Origin: Deroplatys truncata
Taxonomy: Eukaryota > Arthropoda > Insecta > Mantodea > Mantidae
Reading direction: 5' to 3'
Length of the DNA: 64,000 nt
Assembly (NCBI GenBank): GCA_030765065.1
Contig: CM060990.1
Coordinates: 215,303,290 to 215,367,289, forward strand
In this document: in pieces, positions 33,414 to 45,559 of the stretch
Numbering within the stretch: the stretch's first letter is position 1
Layout of the letters: each line of letters begins with the position of its first letter
Position numbers and translations under genes: made by a program
The notes under the pieces: model-generated
Database searches by the model: none
What the model was told of the DNA's origin: nothing
Seen by the model: the letters and a program-made list of their open reading frames with translations, nothing else

Positions 33414-34450
33414 ACTTGAAGGGTTTAATTGTTCTAGCGGTTGCACCACTATCGGCGTCAATTTGAAGCTGTTTTACACCAAGCACGTAATGGCTGCCAA
33501 TTTGCAGGAGATTGTTTCTAGGAGTGTTCGCCCCACGTACATTACAAAGTTTCCGGCAGCTTTCGCCCCCACGTTTACTTTTCCGGTGGCCTTCGCCCCA
33601 CGTTTACTTTATGTGTAATAACTATTTTAATGTTATTTATTTAAATATTATATATGTATGCCTCGGCTGCCTCAGTAGTAATTTGCAGAGCACGTATCTC
33701 TTAACAAGGCTGGTACGGCTAAAGAATGAAGGCTTACACCAATTGTAATTGTACTCCACTCCCTTTTTTAACCCTTCACACGATTAAATAACACTTCACT
33801 GATATATCCTACTATAGAGCTGTGAGATTATTGTTAATTGCACTTTTAACAGTTAAACTTTATATTATTCTCACCGCAATGAATTTTGCATGTCTCACAT
33901 ACAATACTGACCCTACCAAATCGAACTGCTATGGTACGCTTTCTTGTAGCGTCTACCACTTAAATTTGTACATTTTCTCTACTTCAAGTCTCTGATTGGC
34001 TAATACTGCTCCAATAGAATACCTTTAATCAACTTTTAGGTATTTATAAACTGTTTTAAATGTTACATTATTATTGTTCCAATAATTATTAGTATCCTTT
34101 TTAAACTTTCTAATTTATTGTTGTCTCAAGGTTACCTCATTGTTAGCAACTTTCGGCTTCTACTTTGTAATTCTGTTTGCTACGGAAAACAGCTTGCTTC
34201 TATTCTCACAGCTCCTACATTGTTAAACTACATAATACATTCACATAAAATTTTATACATATATATAACAAAATAAACATAATACAATGACTGTAATATA
34301 CATTTTATATATTATTATACACACATTGCTTTAAGGCGGGATTTATTATTTTAATATTATATAATTAAACTGATATCATTTAAGCTATAAAAATACGGCC
34401 TCATCTTTCAAATGACATATATAATAGACAAGGCGATGTTTACAAGGCAA
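33414..34450 (-). other. Possible gypsy 5' LTR region, unresolved
   Basis: About 1 kb of non-coding sequence right of the putative primer site. Short plus-strand ORFs here (33,328-33,748) are low-complexity by-products of the repeated CGCCCCACG motif. No partner LTR is visible, so this rests on position alone. Confidence 0.2.
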
Positions 34451-34689
34451 TTTCATTTAACCACTCCACATAATATTTGTCTTATTCCAACATTTCCTGA
34501 GCCAAAACCGACCTCTGTTCATTCGTTAGGGCTTGGGTGCCAGACTTTTGACATCAAACCAATTAGAAACGGACAGATCTTGTGAGTGTCTGGCGAGGAC
34601 CTTCCGCCACTCAGTAAATGTTCCTACTCTTAATTTACTGTTTAATTATGAGAGTATTGTGAATCTTGGTCCGGACGTCGATGAAATGC

Positions 34690-35400
34690 ATTGATTTATA
34701 GAAAAGGGATGCGCATTACTAACGTCTTCTGCCCCACCTCCGCCTTCTACACCGATACAGTCATAGTAAACTTATATGCACCTTATGTTCTCAACGTCGA
34801 TATGAACGGAATCCTTCAAAACACCTCTTCTTACTGCCCTCTCTAAGGTTCTAAATATCTCATTGGGGGTAGGACTTTAACTGCACTGCTGCCACCAGGA
34901 ATCAACGTGGCATGCCCAATTTTAGTCCTATGCTCAATCAGATAACACAATTTGCCTTTGTGGATGGCTGGGTGTTAAAGTATTGTTCTCGTGTGGACTT
35001 TATCTTTTTCCATGGATTGTTGGCTTCTAGAATTGCCAGAATTTATTTAACCAGCAATTTTGTTCCCACTGATCATGACATACGAATTTTCCTATTTTCA
35101 GAGACCACCAAGCAGTCGTACATCGGTTCACTTGGGTTGCACATATTCCCTTTTCTGGGAGAGGTTACTGAGCATCTCCGGTGTCTGTTTTCTCGGAGGA
35201 GGACTGTCAATAAGAGTTCCTTACTTGGGGGAAGCTGCAACCTTCCTTCAACAGCTCTCACACCAAACTGCTTGCTGGCTCCCACTGACCGACAGACTGC
35301 AGTATATTCTGCTGTCAATGACGTTGTTCCAAAAATAGAAAATTGTGGCGGTATGGCAGAGCAACAACGAATCTTTGCAATAGATGTTCTGCGGTGAAAA
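34690..35400 (+). pseudogene. L1/Tx1-like endonuclease remnant of a LINE
   Basis: A plus-strand reading with frame changes: ITNVFCPTSAFYTDTVIVNL and YAPYV (endonuclease central strand), YLIGGRTLTALLPPG (degenerate GGDFN region), then MPNFSPMLNQITQFAFVDGW and SRVDFIFFHGLLASRIARIY with VPTDHDIRIF (the catalytic DH of the apurinic-type endonuclease). The V-D-W and SRVDFIF features point to an L1/Tx1-type group rather than to the I-like LINEs nearby. The catalytic GGDFN motif is altered and several frames are used, so it is inactive. The RT was not found downstream. Confidence 0.5.
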
Positions 35401-35429
35401 CCTTGCATCATAAACTTCTAGATTGCGCT

Positions 35430-36250
35430 ATCGTGCGCTCTATTTAGAACTGCCTATATGGAAGAATTTGTGTCATCTGTTATGAGGCACATGTGTCTCC
35501 ACTGGAAAATTATCTGGCCCTGGGATTACATTGTGGCGATAAGAAACTAACGTAGTCGCCGACTTGGATAATATTTGCCACCTATTTTTTTATAGTACAA
35601 GTTGGAGACGAGACAAATCTACAGGTCTCCAGATCTTTATTCGAAAAGGGCGCTGGAAATTGGACAAGCGGACCCCTTTGTTCTTGGATCTCCCGCACTT
35701 ACGGAGACTCCAGGTTCCTCGGCAGAATCTTTGTCTTCCCCCTTTCTGTTTCGGATAATTATATCTCAGAATCCAGTATACACCACAATAAGTGCACTAT
35801 ACAAATAAAAATAATAATGTGAATAAATAATGTATGATCCAATAGCGCAATTGTAACACAGTTAACATGATTATATAACTTGTAACACGGCTAAATAGTC
35901 ACAAGGTGGTCAAACGCGTAGAAAAATTGCAAAAAATGGCTACTGCATCACAAAATTGTTGTAATTAACATTCACTGTGATATAACTAATGACTAGTCAG
36001 CCTCTGTTCATATGAAGCTAAATTTCGAAAAGATACTAGCGAATTCCAGACATTCTCGAAGGGTCGACAATGAGCGAGAAACTAATCGAATATGAAATTC
36101 TAAGAACAGACCAGCGCTGCGTTATTGGTAGTGGTGTTAATGCCAGTAGAATGAATGTGTTGCCCGCTAGAGGAGGTGCGAAATTCAACTCAACAAATTT
36201 TCGCTCAGAAAGTAATTTCTAGTTTTCTTATTTTTATTCTACTTTTTGTT
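35430..36250. other. Non-coding stretch, nothing recognised
   Basis: No domain, RNA or repeat boundary is seen. It may hold the decayed continuation of the endonuclease-bearing LINE (short ORFs at 35,564-35,808 are unrecognised). Confidence 0.4.
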
Positions 36251-36803
36251 TCTTCAGTTTAAATAAAATTGTATTTCCTTACTTTTCCTGAATCTGCCGC
36301 GGAGAACCTGGGAAGTGCACGCGAAACACAGATTGGGAACCGCTGACAAACAGTGACTGAAGTCGTGGTGCACATAGCAGCCATGCGAAATGGAGCCACA
36401 GCTGGCACTATGCTGTTTTAGAAGACATGGTGCACAAATCTGTATATTGTACCTGAAGTTGTGGCGCACCAAGTTGCATATCGTGCTTGAAGTATTGGCA
36501 CACCTAGCACAGCTAAGCCTGAAGTGGCGTCACACCTAGCACTATATCGTGTCTGAATTCGAGGCGCACGAAATGGTATATCGTGACAGAAGTCGTGCCT
36601 GACCTAGCACTCTAATATCTGAAGTGTCACGCCCAGCACTATGTCTGTCTGAATTCGTTGCGCACTACGTGGTATATGGTGATTGAACTGGTGACACACC
36701 TTGCTCTATGGCGTGTTTGAATTCGTTGCGCATCTAGTGCTACGTGGTGTCAGAAGAAGTGGTGCATCAAGGACTATGTTTTGACGAAAGTCGCAAAATA
36801 TTT

Positions 36804-36816
36804 AGTACTATTTCGT
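36804..36816. repeat. SINE TSD, left
   Basis: AGTACTATTTCGT, identical to 37,112-37,124 (13/13). Confidence 0.85.
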
Positions 36817-37111
36817 AGAACTGAATTGAATTTTATTTATGGACGCTCTTTAACTATTATGGTTCTTAGCGTCCCATTCTATATTGGACGTGAAAGACCG
36901 AAAATGTTGCTCAGAGGCCCCTTTATCAGGCTTGGGGTTCTTTTACATGGCGTAAGTCTATGACATGGGACCACCGGCTTTACTTTCCTCCCGAAGGAAG
37001 TCATGAAAGGATTTTTACGCCCGAAAAATATCCGTCATCCACCGCCGGATTTGAACCCGCGACCTCGGTAACTAAAGGCTAGTGTGGTACCCCTAGATCA
37101 CAGAGGACGAC
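36817..37111 (-). mobile_element. tRNA-derived SINE with perfect TSD
   Basis: A 295-bp insertion in the minisatellite. On the minus strand it opens TCCTCTGTGATCTAGGGGTA, closely matching the 5' half of tRNA-Glu (A box), and 40 bp later has GCGGGTTCAAATCCGGC, a perfect B box in a T-arm. The body contains a CCGAAGGAAGTCATGA-type block, and the 3' end carries GACGCTAAGAACC and GTTAAAGAGCGTCC followed by an A/T tail. Transcription by RNA polymerase III from the internal promoter and mobilisation by a partner LINE are expected for this class; the partner was not identified. Confidence 0.85.
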
Positions 37112-37124
37112 AGTACTATTTCGT
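37112..37124. repeat. SINE TSD, right
   Basis: AGTACTATTTCGT, partner of 36,804-36,816. Confidence 0.85.
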
Positions 37125-37559
37125 GTTGGAAGTTGTGGCACTCCTAGTACTATGTCGTGTACGAAGTCGTGGTTCACCTGGCACTGAAATGTGTGAAGTT
37201 GTGGCACACCTAGTACTATGTCGTGCATTAAATCGTGGTACATATCGTATTGCCATGACTTAAGTGGTGGTGCACCTAGCACTATGTTGCGTATTATGTG
37301 GTAGACCTCGCACTGTAATGTCTGAAGCCGTGGCGTATCTATCATTATGCCGCGTTTGAAGTGGTGGTACACTTAGCACTATGTCGTGGTTGAAACAGTC
37401 GTACACCTCGCACTGTCATGTCTAAAGTGGTGACGCACCTAGAACTATATCGTGCATGATGTCTTGGTCCACCTTACTCTATGTGTGACTTGAGGTCGTG
37501 GTGAATACCCTAACTATGTCGGAGGTCAGTTGTGGTGACCCAGGTGTAGAGAGAGAGGC

Positions 37560-38188
37560 AGGGAGAAATGTTTTGGACTTCAGGTTGCCTTGAAGTTGGA
37601 TCTGCTTCGAACAAACAGGTACAAAGCTGAGTGCTGATAGTTGCATTTACCTGTTCTTATTTGCTTTTCAGTGTACCATTCCGTATTACAAGACTATGTG
37701 CATTGATTTCCACCACTCTCCTAAGAAACACATAAATTTATCTTCTTCATTTTAGATAATGTTCTTCATGCAATTATGTGCAGTTCTATATTATGGACTT
37801 GTGGATAACTAATACATATTATTCCATGAACTTGTATATTTATAAATATGTGTTAAACATAAAAAGCAATTAGTCACTACATCTTTTCTAAGTTTATTGA
37901 ACAATAAGTCCGTTTAACTATGGGTGACGTAAGCGAAATCCTGTGTCAAGGTTAGACAACTACACTAGTACGTAAAAACTTTGAATGAACCGGATATATA
38001 TTTCAAGTGTTTCTGAGAGAAATACAATACAACAATTTTATATTAAATAGTAAACATATTCCTTGAATTTGTATATTTTATTAAGCGTAGTATACAAATA
38101 ATATTACTGGTTTACTGTCAGAAATTCAAGACTAAACACAAGTATCATCTATCAACAAAGGTTAAAGGCATTCTTACATTAAGTGACG

Positions 38189-38224
<36 letters not shown>

Positions 38225-39023
38225 CTCTCTCTCTCTTAAACAAAGAAAGACAGAATTCGAAGCGTATAACGATTAGAATTTTAAAAAAGGTTACTTTATC
38301 GAAAGCCTGTTGTGTTATACACTTAAGGCGACAAGTCTGGGAATCCTGCAAGCTATTTCTTTGTAATGTATTTGTATTTCCCAACATGCCTACCATGCGT
38401 CGATGATTGCCGATATGAGTCGAGCTACATATGTTGTCACTCATCAGAGATTGAACACTTAGAATCTGAATGTGTGATTTCAGAATGGTAACCTTTCTTT
38501 CTACATATACTCCATACTCTAAAATATCTATTTCATCGTTCTAATTACGTTTGAATGGTAGCAAGGTAGAGTTCTTTCAATTTTTGCCGACATACTGTAT
38601 CCATACCGCGCTATTAACCGCACCAACCGTACAACAAGCCATAGGTAGTTAATTTGCCAAAAAAAGTTTAGTCAATATAGCCATGTACTTACAAACTCGT
38701 TTTAATTTGGTTTTATTGCTGTTACAATCATAGTAAACTGGTAAAAAGCGAAGGTATCAATATGTTTGATTTGCCGCCTTTACGGAAGCTGGGAATGAAG
38801 CTATTTGGGTTATTTTCTTCTTCGCTTCATTCTTCTTTTGCCAACACATATATAGGTATTACCCGAAATAAATTAATTATCAAATTATGTATATGCTTGC
38901 TTAAAATTGGATGTAGGTAGCAGTTGACAAATACATTTATAATAAACATATTTAATTATTTCCGCTGTACTTTGCACCACCGCACTAGACTTTGTTGTAT
39001 AGCAACGTTTTATTTCTAAGGTG

Positions 39024-39067
<44 letters not shown>

Positions 39068-39611
39068 ACTGTAAAATGTGGATTATTATCATCATTTCAG
39101 TGGAGTGAGCGATCCATCAGCGTGTATGAAAAAGCAGAAATTGCCTGCCTATTATTACATTATGCCGCACCCTCTCTGTCGCCCGAGCAGCTAAACGCTA
39201 ATAATCATTCCCCATTGTTGGGTCGAGAAACACATTCTCCCTTCCATGCGAGGTCTCGGGCGCAGAACTGAGGGTGCACGGAAATATGGTACAGCAAAAT
39301 TCAATTTATGGGACCCATTTTGAAACGTTTTAAAATTTTGTCGTGAACGTATGATATGCGCCGTCGCCAACCCGCCTTCCCCTCTCCATCATCCTACACA
39401 TGCCGCATCCTACATCCATCCGTCCATCCATCTTTGCCTGCGCAGGCGTCACATTCATATGCAAACTAAGCTTTGGAAACTGAAAACCATGCATAATGCT
39501 TTGTATTTTTTACTAATTATACTATTGTTCAACTGACAAGGTTCGTTTCCTAGCATGTGTTAACATGAAGCAAATAGATTATGAATAATCTATATACAAT
39601 ACGCTACATTG

Positions 39612-39646
<35 letters not shown>

Positions 39647-39780
39647 GCATATGCTTATATTGCCAGACATATCTGTGCAATCATCAGCATACTTCGGAAA
39701 GCTGAATCCACAATCTATAGGGAATAATCTAAAACTGAACATTCATTGACTCAACAACTCATCACCAAAACTCAATAATC
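37560..39780. other. AT-rich non-coding stretch with microsatellites
   Basis: No gene is seen. It contains (TA)n at 38,191-38,221 followed by a short CT run, (TG)n at 39,027-39,065 and (ATT)n at 39,617-39,646. ORFs here run through the microsatellites and are not credible. Confidence 0.6.
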
Positions 39781-39819
39781 ACATGAACATAAATTCTGGT
39801 GTGCTGCTTAAGTTCTCTT

Positions 39820-39899
39820 TCTATCGTGAATGGGCCCAAATGACCTAGCTGTCAACGGGCCCTTAAACTCCACTCCACCACCACCACATCTATCGTGAA
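39820..39899 (+). mobile_element. 58-bp minimal retro-insertion with 11-bp TSD
   Basis: TCTATCGTGAA at 39,820-39,830 is repeated exactly at 39,889-39,899. The 58 bp between (39,831-39,888) hold only TGGGCCCAAATGACC, AGCTGTCAACGGGCCC, TTAAACTCC and a (CCA)n tail. The GGGCCC arms and the ATGACC...TTAAACYC layout match the 3' hairpin of the I-like LINE family in this window. This is a retrotransposon insertion truncated to its 3' recognition hairpin and tail. Confidence 0.75.
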
Positions 39900-42420
39900 G
39901 GGTTTGACGAAATTCCTAGGAATTAACTAATGAGTGAAACAACAAAAGATCTCGTTAGCAATGCTTTCATCTCCATATATTTTAAATGTGAGCAAATTTC
40001 AATCCAGAAAACATTAAAACATACAACAGAAAATATTTGGGAAACGGCAATTGTACAAAGCATATTTTATTATGAATTGTATATTTTAATTAAATTTTAT
40101 ACTTTTCTTACGGTACATTTTGTTTATATCCTGTGCTTTCCCAGGCATACGAAACATAAAATATGAAGGAATTGTCCGTCATTTATAGGAAATTCAAGAA
40201 TTACATGCTGCCACGCTCGTATTTCAAACATACGATATTTTAATGAAAATGGTTACAGCCATTTCTGTGAAAATAAAGGACAATCTTTCTAATGTAAAGA
40301 GATTTTGGCTTTATCTTGCATCCCTAAAGGATGCCAAACTTAAATTCGAAGTCAAGAATCTATCTGACCCTGTATTTTCTGTTATCCACTCTCGCTTTCG
40401 CTCTCTCTCGTTCTCGCTTTCGCGCTCTCTCTCTCCCTCCCTCTCTCATACCCAATTTAATGAGATGAATTTTGCTTTTGAAAACCTCTATGCTTTGCAG
40501 TTCTCACATATCTTAAGTTTTATTTAAAACTGGTTCCAAGTAGATACGTTACTTTTTTTCTTCAAAACTGCATATCTCAAGCTTGAGAACTGAACATTTT
40601 CTGCTCAGTTCAAACTCTTACTCTCCAGGTTATTAAACTTCTCAGCTATATTTTCCTTTACGGGAATATTCTGATATTGCGAATAATTTTGAAGTTTAAA
40701 ATGACTCGAGTTTTTAAACGAAATGAAAACTAAAGACAAGTTTTAACTACAAATATGATGTGGGCTTTCGAAATACTTTGGTGTCGAAAGGGATTCGTGC
40801 GTGACAGCGGCTAATGAAAGGAATTAAGAAGTTCGGTAAAACTTCGACGGTGAGAGAACGTAGTGGCGAATAATCAAACTTTTATTTACTGTTACAAGAA
40901 TGATATAACCTCAATATCTGTTTCTTAACGGTTTGTTTCCGAGAAAGTTAATAAGCGTTGTTAATAACTTATAAATTCTCTTAAAGTAAATACTTATGTC
41001 CGAATTGATACTCTATTCTCTCTCTAAAAAAAAGTCAATCATGATATTTCATCGATCACAGCCTTATAATTATTACATTTGTGGTTACCCCCTTAACGTA
41101 AATTCTTGGTTTTCCCATCTTGCTGCTAGAAGCAGCAATTACGGTTATTTTGGAAAGGACGTTCTAGTTATTTAGTAAACAGCCATATTAGTCTAAAATG
41201 AGTATAGTTTAAATTAGCATAAGCTATATTGTGAAATACTAATTAGAACTGCAATAAATATTATCTAACATAATACCACATCTTTAAAGCCTACACAGTA
41301 ATATCCTTGCTGTTTCAGTTTTCTGCTTCTATTCTTTCATAACCTTCCTTTTGGCAACACTACCATTTAGCACGCATAACCATTTTGGAAACCACACACC
41401 ACGAAAGAAACAAAGCTTTTCTGATGCCTGTTCTTTTCTATTTCTTTTAGTGGTTAATGATTTTAAAAATATATTAGTAACTCAGGAATACTGTTAAAAC
41501 AAAAAACTAAGTTCATTTCGCATTTATCTATGCAAGTGACTTCATCTCAACATGCTGTGGGTTATACGTAATTAAATAACACTGACTGTCTAGCTGGTGT
41601 CGCTGGCTATCTTACAAGAAATTTGTAATTTACCAAGTGCTACTCACTGAGATAAATGTGAAATATACCGGATCTTACCTGTTTCCGCTTCCTACCTACC
41701 TGATGTTTACTACTTATACATGTTAAAATAAATTATGGGAATTGGAACAATTAGGTAGAGGCTTACTAATTTCGACCGCGAATCCTTCACCTTTTCCAAG
41801 GTATTACATTATAAAGCTATAACATGTTATGATATGGCAATACTGTGTTCAACATTATTTTTCTTTGATAAATTGAGAGCGTCATGGCAGTTTGGAAACG
41901 TGCAAAAGGAAACTTTACTGGTTAGTTACACCAGTGTACCCTGTTGTAATTACAGTATAAAGAATAAATTCCAATAAAAAGAGAAGAACTTTGTGTGTTG
42001 TCAACACAAGCTTATGAATAAAAAGGATAAAACCAAATAATATAACCTGTTTCACGTAAAAATCTAGTGGCGAATGAACAAAGTATATTTTTCGCAGCTA
42101 GAGTTGTATGACGTCAATAAAAACTTTTAAATCACTTACTTCCTAGAAAATGAAGGCAAGCATCGCTAGTGTTTCACAGATCGCATTAAATTTTTTGCCG
42201 TAGAATGTTACAATTCAATAAAAAATATATAGACAAAAAATAACGCCAATGTAAATGATTCTCTAAGAAATGTTATTCACACAAATGTACTATATAAAAA
42301 GGATAAGAAACAAAGTATTTTCTATATAAACACAAATAAAAACAAAGTGAAACACAGAAAATTCTGTTATCTAAAATAGTAACGTTGCTTTCTAGTATTT
42401 ATGCCTTCGACTCTTATTAT
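39900..42420. other. AT-rich non-coding stretch
   Basis: No gene, RNA or element ends are recognised. A CT-rich tract lies at about 40,388-40,450. The ORFs at 39,930-40,166 and 40,243-40,527 show no domain and lie in AT-rich or simple sequence. Confidence 0.5.
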
Positions 42421-42479
42421 GCTCAGTCGTCGTGTAATACTGATGTACTATTTGAGCTTCTTTGTTTATTAGTGCTACA

Positions 42480-43670
42480 GATTTAACTTTTCACATGGAT
42501 TCCGTATCGGAAGATACCGGCAATCTTGTACGAGTTCTCTCAAAATTGCATATAACATCGACGTTCTACCAGAGTGCTCTTCTCTTTTATCTTCGCTTCA
42601 GTAGCCTTTCTCCAGCACTTGCCAGCAGAGCTCCAAATCCATTGCAACTCAAGCAGCGTGCTGCAACTTAGCGTCATGCCGCAGTGGTGCTGCGTCAGGC
42701 CTGCCCCATTGTTGTTCCTAAGGGGACAGCTAAAGGCAATTTCGCCGACTCTGATTCTTTGCCCGCCGGTGAGTTTTATACACCTAATAAATGACAAACT
42801 GTTTCTACTTCCTCTGTCTGCCAGAACTATATGGTGGATCTACCATCTCTTCAAAATAAGTTTTTAGTCCTGGAGAGCATGTTGGATGAGGATGCTGATG
42901 GAACTACATCTCCTGATCTACCCAAGGTCAACATTCTACCAAAATGTTGGCATGATGTAAACAATTATCAACTAGTTATGGCGGATTAAACTTCTCTCAC
43001 CACTATTGATTTTATCACACAGCAACGTGGGAATATGTTAAAAGTCAACACCACATCCATTGATGACTACCCTCAGTAACTAAGTTTTTCTCCGAATCAT
43101 ATATGCCCTTTCATACTTTCAGAGACCCTCAAGGCCCATACTCTAACACAGATGCAGAGGTTTTTCAGGAACTAGAAACGGAAGACCTACCAGTCACGAA
43201 ATTAGTTCCTCTGTTCCACAAGAACAAGCAACCGATGCCCTGTGCGTGGTCCACAATGAAGGCGCGAAGCGACTGTTTGTACATAAGTACCTACAACAAG
43301 CTATTATCTCTGTGGAACACGCCGCAGATCTCTGACCGTATTTCAGTGCACCAACTGCCAACATGGACACATTAAAATTTCTGCCATCTTTCTCCTCGGT
43401 GTGTTAAACCCCAGAAATTAACCGTTTTTCCCAATGCGCAAAACCGATGAAAGCTCCTCCCTGCTGAGTTAACTGTGAAAAAGCTCACGCTGTCAATTAT
43501 AAGGGTTGCTTATATTACTTTAATTTTACAACAAATAAAAGAGGAAATGACTCGTCCATACCTATCCCTCCAACGCCACCCGTGGCAACTACCTCATAGT
43601 TGTCATCTTTCACAGATGGCCATTTTCCCGCAATGCCTGGTCAAAACTACTCCTCTACTTATAGTCCATT
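42480..43670 (+). pseudogene. Jockey ORF1 (gag-like) remnant
   Basis: Order seen: SRAPNPLQLKQRAAT, then ADSDSLPAGEFYTPNK, then YMVDLPSLQNKFLVLESMLD; the RRM-like core LKVNTTSIDDYPQ, MPFHTFRDPQGPYSNTDAEV, FQELETEDLPVTKLVPLFHK; and a zinc-knuckle relic with CTNCQHGH. The IDDY, FHTF and LPVTKL segments are characteristic of jockey-type ORF1. The knuckles are damaged by frameshifts and several stops interrupt the frame. Confidence 0.7.
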
Positions 43671-44032
43671 TCATAATTAGACTGTTAATGCAACTAAGGT
43701 GTTCACATCAGTAAAACGGAACCAACTCCTACCAGAAGATTTACTCCACGTGGAGAAGAATTCTGATGGCTTTGGTTGGCTAAAGTTAGATATGAATGGA
43801 TTCCTAGTGGATGGAGTCGGGGTAGCAGCGAACTCTACTCCAGCCAATGTGACATTGGCTAGAGTAGAGCTTGCTGCTACCCCAACTCCATCCAGTAGGA
43901 ATCCATTCATATCTAACTTTAGCCAATCAAAACCTTCAGAGTATCTTCCGCACGTGGAGTAAATTACGTGGTAGGAGCTGGTTCCGCATTACCGCTGTGA
44001 ATACCTCAGTTGCGACATCAGTATAATTATAA
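43671..44032. mobile_element. 362-bp hairpin (foldback MITE-like) element
   Basis: Two inverted halves of about 180 bp meet near 43,851. The ends read TCATAATTAGACTG and, in reverse complement, TTATAATTATACTG; the inner part pairs over blocks such as CGGAACCAACTCCTACCA and ATGAATGGATTCCTA with few mismatches. ORFs on both strands here are mirror translations of one another, so none is real. No TSD was secured; an AT-rich TA-type target is possible. Confidence 0.75.
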
Positions 44033-44216
44033 AATTGACTATATACGCGCCTCGATGGCTTACTAAGACCTAACAATCCTCGGCCTTAGGCTCTCCTCCT
44101 AAACCAACCTCTGATTCTGTGCTTGATTCTCTTTTCTCCTTCATCTTTCATTATCTTTTCTCCGTTTTTCTGTCTTACCTCCCGCAATTTCGAAATTCCT
44201 AACTGAAGCTTTTTAA

Positions 44217-45360
44217 CATGGCCCTTAATTTTGCTCCAGTTTTCACTATTTCCACCATTCTTAATTGCAATGCTAATGCGACCAAGCCTAAACGTCAACG
44301 CACTATCGAGTTCCTTTCTAGACATAATACAGAGCTTGTTTATGTCTCCGAGGTTCATCTGCTAGCCCACGAGAGATTCAGTGCTCCTAGCTAGAGTTTA
44401 CAGACAGGATCGCAACGCCATAGTGGCTTCCGGGGAGCTGCTCTCTGTTTAAGCGCCATCTCAAGAATCACTCGACAGTTCTGCCACCCCTTAGAAACGT
44501 TGAAGTTTGTGCTCTCAAACTTGCTGTAACGAACATTCTAACATTAATAATAATTGTGTCGCTTATAAGCCTTCCGCTATGTGCCTGGTTATGCAGGATT
44601 TTCAGCTTCTTTTTCCTCGACTACCCCTACAATACTTCTTGGGAACTTAAACAGCAAGCATGTCTTCTGGGGATCCGAGTAACCACACCCAACGGTCGTG
44701 GAGTCCAGCACTGAGCTGATGATCTGGTTTTTCATACATTGTGCCAAATCACCCCACTTATTATTTTAATAACATTCAGATACAGTCGAACATTCTTGAT
44801 ATTTCGCTTGTGAAGAACTTCACACACTCGCTCTTCATACACGTGCCAACAGAAATGGACTCCGACAACTGCCCTGTGGTACCTACTTTTCATGTTGAGA
44901 AGACCTTCTCCTCGTCTCCGGCTCCTGTCATTCAAGGATTAGTGGACTCGGATCTATTCTGGCATCGACTCGATGTGGAATTATGACCAAATACTCCATT
45001 TGCGCGGACCCCGGATGTCGATGCAGCTTGGCACCACTTTAACACTTCCATTACTACATCGCTTCGGTCGACGACCACCATTCTTTCGCGCAATCCTGTC
45101 TGCACGCCTTCTCATGCTACTCTGCCTTTAGGAGTTCTACGCTTGCTGGTGAGAAGTACAATATGCGTCGACAATGGTAACTGCAACGTCAACCCTGGCA
45201 GTGTCTCCGACTGAACCAGTTGACCAGGTAGGTTAAATATGCGTTAGATCAATTTAGATATTCTTCATATCAGCGTCATCTTTCTATTGTTTCTCCATTG
45301 GATTGCACTCTATGGAAGGAGACAAGACGCATTCTGTGGGAACCCACCTCTATACCATCA
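44217..45360 (+). pseudogene. Jockey ORF2 endonuclease remnant
   Basis: Opens MALNFAPVFTISTILNCNAN, TKPKRQRTIEFLSRHNTELV, YVSEVHLL (the catalytic Glu of the first motif), then a GGAALC segment, a degenerate region where the LLGDFN motif should be, and PTEMDSDNCPV, where the usual S-D-H is S-D-N. The catalytic His is therefore lost. The rest up to the RT is low-quality coding remnant. Confidence 0.65.
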
Positions 45361-45559
45361 TTACAAGTTGCTGATCATCACTACATGAGTGATATAGAAA
45401 AGTTCGAGGTTCTTTCTGGCTACTTTGAGGTCCCTTCTACACCTATTGCTGCTTCTGACTCTACTCACAGCTGAATTATAGCAAACATACCTGAATGTTA
45501 CCCATCTGCCCCTGTTCCCATTAAGCTCACTTCTCCCAGTGAAGTGCGCTACTTTCAAC

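Larger units (their letters stand above)
36290..37520. repeat. ~34-bp minisatellite with 67-bp higher-order period
   Basis: Diverged units of 32-34 bp, roughly CCTAGCACTATGTCGTG, then TGAAGTCGTGGTGCA. Units alternate in type, giving a 67-bp dimer that is visible as a repeated 22-residue peptide in the minus-strand reading at 37,079-37,372. About 27 units are present, split by a SINE at 36,817-37,111. No coding role is supported. Confidence 0.85.

Noticed and set aside
33328..33748. Two overlapping ORFs near the gypsy leader
   Set aside because: No domain; they read through repeated CGCCCCACG motifs in a probable leader/LTR.
38145..38444. ORF with a Tyr-Ile repeat
   Set aside because: The repeat is translated (TA)n; the rest has no motif and low-complexity composition.
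40243..40527. 94-residue ORF
   Set aside because: Second half is a translated CT-rich tract (Ser/Leu/Arg repeats); no domain.
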